A DNA stretch of 64,000 nucleotides from Strongyloides papillosus (lineage: Eukaryota; Nematoda; Chromadorea; Rhabditida; Strongyloididae): NCBI GenBank assembly GCA_005656395.1, contig SRSI01000048.1, forward strand, positions 1,674,001-1,738,000. Reading direction: 5' to 3'. Under the pieces are notes generated by a model. It did no database searches, was not told where the DNA came from, and was given only the letters and a program-made list of their open reading frames with translations. The position numbers and the translations under genes were made by a program. Positions 22,577 to 33,322 of the stretch are shown here, piece by piece (positions within the stretch are counted from its first letter, which is position 1; each line of letters begins with the position of its first letter).

Positions 22577-23282
22577 TCTTTGTCTCTATTCTCTTCTTCA
22601 CCCTTTTATCTTCCTTTAACCTAAAGTTAGAGAGAATAGAAAATTTTTAAAAATTAAAAGTTAAGAATATATGATATTATTATTAAACTTCACCTGATAA
22701 AAAGAAAAATGTTATCATAGAAGGCAAAACATAATGTTCCTGTAATGGTTACTTATGTAAATGATCAAATCATCCACCCTCTGATAATAATTATTTTTTA
22801 AAGAAAAAAAAACGAAGAAGAATTATATTTGTCATTATCGGTAATGTAAACAATACATAAAATCTATGTATTATAAAAGTAGTTAAAAATTGAATCAGAG
22901 GATACAGAAAAAATTTATTCCTTCATATCTATCAAAGTATATATTTTTTAGATTATGATAAAAATTCACTCATTATCCTGTTTAATTTTATAAAAGTCTA
23001 TAAAATAATAACAGAACATTTTCGAGAATGGACAAATATAATCAAGATGTTATACAAACTTTTTTGACTGTCACGAGTGGATGCTTAAAATGTATTTAAA
23101 ATTTTATTATTCTTATGAAAAATAATATTATGATGAGGAATAATAAACAATAATAATCATTATTTGTTGTTTTATGGGAAAAAAAAGTCAAATAAAATAA
23201 ATCATTTTACAGTTATTAGTTTTTTGTCGTTATTACTATTATTATTAAAATATGTGTGATAAAGAAATATTAAAATCATTAT
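22577..23282. other. Spacer between RING copies 1 and 2
   Basis: About 700 bases, AT-rich and without coding potential. It presumably contains the promoter of copy 1 and the 3' UTR of copy 2. Confidence 0.5.
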
Positions 23283-23868
23283 TTAGGAGCTTATATTCTT
23301 CATTATTATATTTTTTAATGAATTAATTTTCAATAATTTTATTGCTACAATTAATTCTCTTAATAATGATAATCTTTCCTCCTCTGGTAAATCAATTGAA
23401 CTGATAAATGCTCCGAGTTGTTCCTCAATATCCATAATGATTTCTTTTTCTTTCTCTAATTCTTCTATTCTGCTTCTTAAAGAATTTATTTCTATTTTAC
23501 TTTCTTGTATTATCTTACTTAGATGCCTTATCTCAGAATCCTTTTGATTATCTCTTCCTCATTTTTCATCTCATCCTTCTTACCTCCTTCAATGATAACT
23601 TCTGTACTCTCATCAAAATATAACTTTACACCGTATGTAAATGGAACTCTACATTTTCCACATAACTTTTCTTCATCCCTATTCTAAAATATAAATACAT
23701 ATAAAAATATATATAAATAGAATTAGAATTTAATAATTAAAAAATTAAAACAAACTTTATACATTCTTTGATAACATTCCATACACATGACATGACCACA
23801 TGGCATCGCCAAAATATTAATAGGTTTCAAAGTTGTAAGCAAACAAAACATCCAGCATCAAAAGTCAT
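23283..23868 (-). pseudogene. RING finger / coiled-coil paralogue (copy 2), frame disrupted
   Basis: Same structure as copy 1: ATG 23868, exon 1 to 23756 (CFVCLQ ... MPCGHVMCMECYQRMYK), exon 2 from 23683 (LCGKCRVPFTYGVKLYFDES), then a coiled coil (DSEIRHLSKIIQESKIEINS) ending at 23283. A one-base deletion within the RING, near 23824-23832, breaks the frame between the first cysteine pair and CGH. A second shift near 23552-23583 can be read either as a 32-base intron ending agag (as in copy 1) or as a one-base deletion. All eight RING ligands are still encoded. The lesions are indels only, so a consensus error in a functional gene is a real alternative to a pseudogene. Confidence 0.55.
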
Positions 23869-24530
23869 ATTTTTAAAAATAAATACTTTGATCAATAAAT
23901 ATCAATTTTTCTCTTCTATCTATCTATATTTTTTTTATCAATGTATTTCAATATAGTATTCGAATAAATATAGTATGAGAATGTAATTTTATAAATATCA
24001 TACAGAGTGAAGGGGTGAAAATTTATACCTATAAATACTCATTATCTTTGAAATACTTTTAAAAGTAAATACAAATATTTTTTATTATTATAATAAGGAT
24101 AATATTATTAAAAATTTCTTCGTTAGTATTAAAAAAATATTAGATGAATGAAATAAAAGAACAAGATGTGTGTATATTTATTGAGTGATGTTATTAACAA
24201 ATAAGTTATAAAAAAAAAGTTATAATCTAATAATTATTGTTAATGGACTTTTTTCTTCCTCTTTTTGTCTGTTATTATGCATTTCATTATATATGTATGT
24301 GGTGTGTGAACAAAAAACCTTCATTCAAAGCATGATTTTCTTGTTTTCATTGTACCTTCAATGAATTAAAATGTTTAGTAGGGAAGTATGTTGTTGATTA
24401 AGAAAAAAAATGATGAAGGCCTCATCATGTGTGAGGCAGATGATAATGATATATAAATAATAAATAAAATATTATTATATGAAATAGTTTTAAATAACAT
24501 TAATAATAATATAATAACAAACGAAAAATT
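23869..24530. other. Spacer between RING copies 2 and 3
   Basis: About 660 bases of AT-rich sequence with no open frame of interest. Confidence 0.5.
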
Positions 24531-25138
24531 TTAATTTGTTGTGGTTGTTTGTCCAATATTAGTTATGGTACTAAGAGTGCCATCAATTTGATTCATAATA
24601 TTATTTAATTGACCTTCTATAGCTGCATAATCAACTAACTCATTTTTTAATTCGTTATTTTTGCTTCTGTAACAGATACGAATGACGATAATTATCAACT
24701 TCTTTTGTAAAACTCTTATCTCAGCATCTTTCTGAATTATTTTTAAATCTCTCTCAAAACATCATTTGTTTTTTTTTCAATTCATCCAACAATATTTCTG
24801 AGTAACTTTGTGTCCTTTTCAATTGATCTAGCATTATATTTGGTGACATATTTTTTACATAATTTTCATCATTTAAAGTATTTCATCGGTACTTGTTTCA
24901 AAGTACAATTTAATACAAAAAATGAATGGCCTCCTACATTTACCGCATTTTCTTTCCTGTCTTTGTATCTAGAAAATCATTTTTAAAAATAGTTTTTTTT
25001 ATGTTATGAAGTATATCTTACATTATAACATTATATGAAAGCAATCTTTTACATAACATATGCCCACAAGATAGTGCAATAACATTATCTGGAGACATTC
25101 TTTGAAGGCAAACGAAAGCAATCTGTGTTAAAAGACAT
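24531..25138 (-). pseudogene. RING finger / coiled-coil paralogue (copy 3), several frameshifts
   Basis: Recognisable as a third copy: MSFNTDCF then VCLQRMSPDNVIALSCGHMLC, an intron with gtaaga and ttctag ends, CGKCRRPFIFCIKLYFET, and coil segments (LKRTQSYSEILLDELKK, ERDLKIIQKDAEIR) to a stop at 24531. At least four one-base shifts are needed to keep similarity: within the first cysteine pair, after CGHMLC, at a T4 run in the coil, and around the middle of the coil. A further intron with a phase-1 join fits between the RING and the coil. This copy is the most damaged of the three. Confidence 0.5.
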
Positions 25139-26584
25139 TTTTATATAATATTAAAAAAGTTTTATCTTATCTAAAAAAAATTAATTAATAATTATTTGAT
25201 AAAATTAAGTAATGACATTTCTATTGTTTTAATAATCCTTATATAATAAAACCAATAATGTCTAAATTAAAAAAGGGTAGAACCAATTTTTTGCACTTTT
25301 CTTTTTTTATGAAAAATTTTTTTTAGAAATATCAAAGATGATTAAAGCTCTTATCATGATCTTTATTGCCTTTAACAAACTAATATATATAATAGTACAA
25401 TTAAAATACATAATCATAATGATATAAAGTTTGACTAACAATATAAGAGTATAAAATAATTGAAAAGAATTATAAAAAAGAGAGGGAAATTTCATTAAGA
25501 TGATGTATAAGAAAATGCACTAAATACCTCTGACTCTTAAAAATTATAGGATAGACAAAAAGAAAGAAGGAAGTTAAAAATAAACTGTGAAGTTTGTGAT
25601 AAAATATTATGAATAAATGTGGTCTCTTTTTTATTTTATTATTATATAATAAAAAAGTGATAGATAGGAAATATATAATGTGATGAGAGATGTTTAATTT
25701 TCTATACTTTAGTTGGGTCAGAAAAATAAAAATAAATCAATTGAAAACATAAAAAATTATTATATTTTATATATATACATATTTTACTGACCTTTTTTTT
25801 AAATAAAACAATACGTAAAAAATAATATATTATAGGTTTGTTGGCGTAGAATTTTAATGAACTTATACAGTTAACTTTGGAAAATTACATTACATTGGAA
25901 AAAAGGAAAAAAAATATCAGTTAAAAAAGTAGTTTGACCTTTGTGGATGTATATATATATAATGGTAACCAGAAAAGCTTAGAATGAGAAAGTACAACTT
26001 TCCTTGTCTACAATTTACAATTCAATTTTTTTCTACCATCTCGTACTACTTTTCTATTTCAACTAATAAAATATCATATGTATATCAGGCACACATATAT
26101 CTTTTTAATGTTTCAAAAATGTGTCTCGTTGTTTGAGGTAAACCTTATGACATTCCCCCCTATTTCCCATTCCCATAATGGATCACATTCTTTTTTTATT
26201 GTTTTCTATTTTTGTTTTCTATTTAATGAAGTAAGATCATTGTTATTAGACCTTATCATGAGAAAAAGTATTTTACCTTTTGTCATAATGATATATTATC
26301 AATACTTCATCTATTTTTATACTCTGATCAAAGATCAACTTTTTTGATCACAGTTTAGTATCAATTACCAAATAAACTTCTATAACAAAGCGAATGTGTT
26401 TGAATATTTAGATTTGTGTCAAATTATAATTCTATAAAAAATATATCAATATCATTTTTTAAATCTTTATTAATTCTTTAAAAGTTTTTGGATTTATTTG
26501 CCATAAACAAATATAAGTAGTTAATTTGTATAATAACAGTATATTTATATTCAAAAAATAAGTTAGATTAAGAATTATTTATTA
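25139..26584. other. Intergenic region upstream of RING copy 3, no gene seen
   Basis: About 1.45 kb between RING copy 3 and the 3' end of alpha-catenin. The open frame at 26078-26347 has the composition of translated AT-rich DNA and is not accepted. Confidence 0.5.
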
Positions 26585-29341
26585 TTAATTAACACTGAAT
26601 TCCTGTAGTGCCTTTAATGGATTAACTTCTCTCCTCTCTGATGCTCTTCTTATAATCCCATTCGTGGTTTCTCATGGTTTTCTAACTATCTTAACTTTTT
26701 TCGGTGGTGCTGCAACAGTCCACTCAACAATACTACGTGACTTATTTTCTTACTACGATACTTGGTACTTGCTATGTATGCAGCTTTGACTGTCAAAACC
26801 ACAGCATTTATAAATTTTTAGCTGTTTGAATTAAACTCATAGCTGAATCTAATCCACTAACTTTTAATTCATTACCAATCTCCTGAAACCTCTGCCTTAA
26901 CCCTACTTGTAATATTTAATTGTTGACAATATAATATAATTCTTTGGAGATAAGCAAAAAGATCCTTCTTTGTTTCACTCTCAACACACTCATTACCAAT
27001 TGTTTTAGCAAGTGCATTTAACTTATTACCAGCATCTGATATTTCTTGTGCTGCTTTAATAACATCAGATGTCTTTTTATATGGTCCACGTCCTCTGGTA
27101 AAATCATCATATTCATCATTATCATACACATATGTTTAGCTAATGCAATAATATCATTTCCTGTCTCATCCCATTTACCAACCTCATGTTCGAATTTCCG
27201 TTGTGCTAACTTAAATACATCTATCTGTTCCTGAATTTTTTTCTTATCCTCCTCAGGTAGGTGTCTCATGACTCTTTGTTGATTATCACCATCAGATACT
27301 TGACTTCTTGAGTCAGGAACTGTTGTCGTCATACCATCTTCCTCATATTCAATATCAGAATCAATATCTTCAGGATTACGATTCATTAATAAGGCCATGA
27401 CGAACATTCTTAACAGCATTATGTATCAAACCACAAGCATCAATCATCTCATCAATCATACTATTTTTATCAATTTCATGGCCATTCTCTTGATGGTCAA
27501 GAATTTTTTGTGTAATACCTTTAGAATGACTAGAAAATTGTGGAAACAACGTTATCTCTTAAAACTTTAGCAGCTTTTTTAACAGTTTCAGAGTACTCTG
27601 TAGGTGGTATAAGTGCCATTTCTGCCTCAACAACATCGCAAACTCTCAAACTTCTCCCACGTATGTCTCCGGTAGCTTTATGTAAACTGTAGATATCACT
27701 ACCAACAATGCCTTCAATAGTACTCTTGAAGTCATCATCAATTTTCGCTTCTGTTACAGCTAAGAAATCATCGACACTCATTAATGAATCAATAGCCATT
27801 GTTAAGAGATCCATTTATTTAACCAGATATTTTTGAAAATATCCATATTTTCTTGTGCCTCCTTAGAATTAGGATTGTCACATAGTACAAAGCAGCATTA
27901 ATAACTTCAGGTGATAATCTTTTAATTTGAAATGCACAAAATCTAACATTTCTAATACCTTCAACATTGGTACTCATTTGTGAACATAACTCAGAAACCT
28001 TTAAAAACTTCATGGACGTATTCTTTGAAATTTTTTGATTCCTTAACTGTATCATTTCTATTACCATGACTGGCAGCATCAATTAATTTAAGTAATGGAC
28101 TTTGTGTGTCCAATAAAACATCAGAAGCATAGTCAACAGCAGCTCTTCTTAGGTGCCTACGTAAATCACGAATTTTTCTACCTAAATATACCATAGCAAG
28201 ATCTAAATCAACAGTAGATTCACTTTTTCTACCACAATTAATATATTCGGAGATAAGTTCTTGTAAGGCAAATCTCAGTTCATTACATCCAATAGTTATT
28301 TTATTTTTTCTTTCTTCTCTAGTATATTCTGAATCAGCAATCTCTGCACACATATCAACAATTCTCTCAACCTGTTCCTCAAATAATGGTCTATGAATAT
28401 GTTCACGGAAGTTATATGGTTCCATATATACATTATTTTGAAAGTTATCTAATTCATGTGTTAATTTATCTATGTTACCAAGATGTGATATACCACCATT
28501 AACGGGATTCCATTCACCTTTGTCATCAAGAATCTCCTCTATATGTTTTAAGTTTTTCCTTATCTCATTATAAATATTTTTTTTCATCTCTTGAGCTATC
28601 TCTGATTGGGGATACTTAAGATATGTTTTGGTTGTCGTTAATAATGGATGTTTATTCATGTGTAATGATGAGAAGACAGCCTGAAGATCAACGATATCAT
28701 TAGGATTCTTTAAATCTCTAATTCTTTTTTTCGTTATACTTGTTACCTCCTCAATTTCACCACAAAACTTAGAATATCTATCAAGAACTTGATGGACATC
28801 CTTACAACTACCTAATGAATCTAAACTTTCTTTAGCTTTATGTAATTTGTCAATTATCTTTTGTACATCAACATGATCAGCAATAATTAGTAGTCTTATG
28901 ACAGATATCAGTAAATCTTTAGCTGCCTCATTAGCTGCAGTTCTTTTTGTTGGGTGGCTTGTATCGTTAACAAATTCAGAACCCCTAACAACCATTTGTC
29001 TTCCATTCTCATTAACTTCTTCTATGAGTTCTCCTAATTGTTGTATGTCATCATTATTTTTTTCAAAGGGATAATTAGATATGGCATGTTCCGCTTTGGA
29101 TAGGAAATTTTGTAATTCTGTCTGTAAATTGGATAATAATGCTGCACCACTTTTGTTAGTCCTTGGTCTGTTATCATTATTTCCTGGTGTCAAAATTATA
29201 AGCTAAAAAATATGGTTTATATTTATTTATTATTATTTATAAAAAAATTACCTCATCAATTAATGGTGACAAGATCTTCTCAACACTTTTTGTTTTAATT
29301 ACTTTTAGTTGATCTTTTAACTCTTGATTTAATGAGACCAT
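26585..29341 (-). CDS. hmp-1: Alpha-catenin (HMP-1), with one-base indels in 3' half
   Basis: Alpha-catenin links the cadherin/beta-catenin complex to actin at adherens junctions. Exon 1 is 29341-29252 (MVSLNQELKDQLKVIKTKSV...), exon 2 runs from 29202. The total length fits about 900 residues, normal for the family. The N-terminal and middle domains are in one frame to about 28005 (RTAANEAAKDLLISVIRLL, RDLRRHLRRAAVDYASDVLL). After that, clear similarity continues through three frames: LSPEVINAALYYV, SVDDFLAVTEAKIDDDF, DIRGRSLRVCDVVEAEM, GNDIIALAKHMCMIMMNM, DFTRGRGPYKKTSDVIKAAQ, SGLDSAMSLIQTAKNL and VNPLKALQEFSVN. About nine one-base shifts are needed (near 28005, 27880, 27815, 27550, 27397, 27106, 26884, 26810, 26745), plus an in-frame TGA at 26672-26674 in the tail. 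Preserved protein similarity between shifts suggests sequencing error, not decay. Confidence 0.88.
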
Positions 29342-32300
29342 TATAATGAAATATAAATAGTTTTTGCTTTTAAAATAAAAAGATTATAGTATTTGTTTTA
29401 AAAAAACTTTGAGATTTTCTTTTATCAATAATATATAGTAGGAATAAGGTATTGTCTCTCTAAAATGAAAATATTCTTATCAATAAATGCTCTGTCTATT
29501 TTAAATAATGATTACAAAAAAAAATATATTAACATTACATTGAAATGACTCATGTTTCAATGTATATGGGTTATATAATAAAATAATAAATTATATTAAG
29601 AATAAAAATGATCATTTATAAAGTTTTAGTGATTTTTAAATATAAGTAATAGAAAATAATATTAATGATAGGACGTAAGGAAATAGAATATCCGAATCAA
29701 TTTTTTAATATATTAAGTAGTGCGAATAAAGATATAATAGAAAAATTATTTGAAAAATTAGTAAAGTTTATTTAATATAATAGATAGGTATAATAAAGAA
29801 AAGATATTTTTTATGTATTGTTTATCAAATAGCATCACATTATTTATCAATTTTTGTTTGCGCAGTAGAAAAGAACATCAAACACATGTATAGTAGTTTA
29901 AAGAATTGAATATATTAAAGATATCAAATGTATTTCAAAGAATAATTAAAAATATTCTAGATAAAATTTTATACCAAGAAATGGGAGATAAAGTGTATTT
30001 ATAATTTAAAGTACAAAATAAAATAATTTTTGATTTGAAATAAAGATGTATGTATATGCCTTATAGTCAACTTATTATATGAGAACATACTTTAAAAACC
30101 AACGATATTTTATAATACTTCATTAACAAAACTAATATAAACAAATTTTGTTAGATTACTTTGAATAATATAAACTTTTTTGCTATTGACCAAAAATAAT
30201 AATTCACACATATATGAAAAAAAGTACAAATACTTTTGAAATAATTCGATTATGGTAGTTATAATAATATAGATGATAATGACAATGTTTTTGTATTTCA
30301 AAATTTTCTTAGCTTTAATCAGATAATACTTTTAAATTATTCTAAATAGTCTTTTATTAATCTTTAAAATATATTCTTTACGTTATTTGTTCGCTTCCTA
30401 AATTTATAAACTTAAAGAAAAAAGAAACTAAAATTTAAAATGGCTTGCTTTCTTATTTGTTTAGCAAGAATTTTTTTAAAAAAATCTGTTTTGATAAACT
30501 TTAATTTAAAAAAAAGGATAACACAACATTATAAAGTAGAAATTAAACTATAATATTTAGTTTTTAAAATATGATAAAATATTACTGTTTAAATATGTGT
30601 TTTATTAAATAGCACAAAATTGTATAATTGTTTTTGGTAAAAAAAGTAGGGTGAATAGGAATTTTGTTTGATAAGAGAAATTAAATATAAATTAAAAATA
30701 GTAAATCAATAATAGATCTTTTCATAATGAAAAAGAAATTTATGGCCATATTGGCGATTGATGGCATTGAAAGGAAAATGAGCACATGTAATAAGATAAA
30801 TACAATAGAGTATAAGTCTCTTGCGCAAAAAGGTCAATTCTCCACACTTTTTTAGATAGACACTTTAGATATTTGACTGTACCTTACAATGACACTGTTT
30901 TTTCGGCTACTACACCCAACTTTTATATATTCCAAATAATAATGTAATATGTATACGTACCTCTTTTTGATGGTTTCTTCTTCAATCTTTTATATAAAAT
31001 TAAATACATATATTTATGTGATAATTTCAATAAAAAATTAATTTTCATTAACTCATAAAAATTAATAACTTTTTAAAAGTTTTATGAAGAAAAAATAAAA
31101 ATAAAATTTTGTGTTAGAAGGGTTTATGGAAATAAGATATTAAATTTAAATTTAAAAAAATGGTTTAAAATAATATTTTAGAGGAAGGTAAAAGTATCAA
31201 GTAAGATGGAAGAAGTTAGATAACTAGAATGTTAAGGTAGTATTAAATACATATACATAAATATTTATAGAGTTTATTTATATATTTATAAATATATATT
31301 ATAAAAGATGGAACATGAAAATAGATAAATTATGTATATATGTCATTTTCATTTAATGCAGAATGTGAAAAAAGTATAAAGATGCCAATGGTGATTAAAG
31401 AAATTAAGATAAATTAGAGAGAGAGTGGTAAGAAAATATAAAAAATTTATGAAGACTCTCCTTTTTTTGTAGTATATAAATATTCAAATAAAAAGAATCA
31501 TCCACTTAACTTGGAGAAGTATGCAAAGAAAAAACTTTTTATCGTTATTTTAGAGGATGTTCTTAAAGAAGTGTGTGGTGTTTTCAATTAAATTAAATAA
31601 ATAGAAAGTGAGTTTAAAATAAATTATATCTTATAAATAGGATTTGATGGAGATTGACAGTTGATTCTTATATGGGTCAGCTTTCAAAATGTTAATAGAT
31701 AAAAAGGTTTTTATTCTCCTGAATGAGTCAATTTCAGGTAAAATAAAATAAATAAATGTGTATTGTATTGTGGTAAAAGGGGATATTATATATATAATAA
31801 ATGACACGTTTTGATTAATTTAAACAAAAGGTAAAAGTATTACTCAATGATATTTAACAAAAATTTACTTATACTGTATAAAATTAAAGAAATAACTACA
31901 ATTTGGTATTTTATTAAATTGATGATATATTCTAACTTTTATTATTGTAAAATTTATATTTAGATAAAAGGTTAAATTTTTTAAAATATAATTGAAATGG
32001 GAATTAATTAAAAAAGAACATTTGCACTGTTTACAAATAAGATATCTTTAAAGAGAAATATTTTAAAGTGTATAATAGAATATCTGTGCGAAAATTGTCA
32101 GTTTTCTTATTAATCTTTAACAAAACAAATAAAGTGTTAGGTTGTAAGAAGATAATAATCTTGTGAATCATATTATGAATCATAGTATATATAAAAGATT
32201 TTAACAAAAAGATGACAAAAAGGGAGAACTAACTATTATCTAGAAAAAAGGTTTAATATTATTTCAAATGTTCCTCTTTATCTATAAAAATTTATTGCAA

Positions 32301-32352
32301 TTTATTTACAAAAAATAAAAGAAAATTAAATAAAGTTAAATATATTTTTACG
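29342..32352. other. Long intergenic region, no gene seen
   Basis: About 3 kb upstream of alpha-catenin and downstream of ATG12. It is very AT-rich with short A/T homopolymers. No open frame, RNA gene or repeat family was recognised. It presumably includes the alpha-catenin promoter. Confidence 0.5.
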
Positions 32353-32749
32353 TTAACCGAAAGCATGATTAATCGAGTAATGAACCGTCAATTTATTTCT
32401 CCAGGAGCAAAACAATTTATAACATTCTCGAGAGTTGTATCAAGCGTCGGACTGAAAGCATTATTAACATAAAGAAAAAGTGTTTGATCTTTTTCCAGTT
32501 TCAAAATTTTGTGAACTTTACGAGTTAATTCACCAAATGTCATACTCTTATCTACGGCACGATTCTTTGTCTTTAGTGATGGAACTCCCGGTGTGTTCAT
32601 CAATGTCACTATAACTCTATTTAAATCTTTTCTTCCTTTTGTTCTACATTCTTTTCTCCATTGACAGGAACATCATCTACTGTCGATTCACACTTCACAT
32701 CATTCTCACTGGTAGAGTCTGGAGAATTTCTATTATTTTCAATATTCAT
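32353..32749 (-). CDS. lgg-3: ATG12 ubiquitin-like autophagy protein (LGG-3), two one-base indels
   Basis: ATG12 is conjugated through its C-terminal glycine to ATG5 by ATG7 and ATG10, and the conjugate drives LC3/ATG8 lipidation. The start at 32749 begins a polar N-terminus (MNIENNRNSPDSTSENDVKC). The ubiquitin-like fold follows: DLNRVIVTLMNTPGVPSLKT, FGELTRKVHKILKL, QTLFLYVNNAFSPTLD, ENVINCFAPGE and, in another frame, TVHYSINHAFG before the stop. Two shifts, at A-runs (plus 32628-32631 and about 32392-32395), break the frame; one extra A at each would give about 132 residues ending in the required glycine. As written, the product would end at GEIN and lack the conjugation residue. Confidence 0.82.
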
Positions 32750-33322
32750 TATTAATTATTGTGTAAAAGTATATAAACTAAATTTAGACAATGATATTTA
32801 CAAATAATACTAGTAATAATTATGAAACATGATAAACGTGATAGTTATATTTCCAAAGAAATATTTATCAACATCGTTGTAGGAAGAGAAATGATAAGTA
32901 ACAAAAATTATATTTTAAAAAACAACAAAATAATAGATATATTTTTATAAATCTTAAAATTATTGTAAATAAATTTACTTGGGTACTTAAGATGAAAAAA
33001 GTTACTTGTCATTTATTAAAATCACTGTACTTCTTTATTAGCCTTCCTTTAGAAGATTTTTAATCATCTACAAGAGTTTCAATATTACTTTTAATTTTTT
33101 TTATCTTCATGTTTATTTATTAAAAAAATGTGTGTACTTAAATATTATTAAAGCAAAATTATTTTATCAAACAAAACTAGAATTTAAATGGAACTTGGAA
33201 GTTATATTTTGTTGGTTAATTTTATTGTTAGTTTGAAATATTTTACAATTATAATTTACAATTAGAAATACAAATAAAAAAAATAAATTATACTATACAA
33301 CTTATATGGGATATCAATTCCC
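32750..33322. other. Intergenic region between dnc-1 and ATG12, no gene seen
   Basis: About 570 bases, AT-rich, between the dynactin p150 stop and the ATG12 start on the same strand. Nothing recognisable was found. Confidence 0.5.

Noticed and set aside
26078..26347. Plus-strand open frame, 89 residues
   Set aside because: Hydrophobic low-complexity translation of AT-rich DNA with no support.
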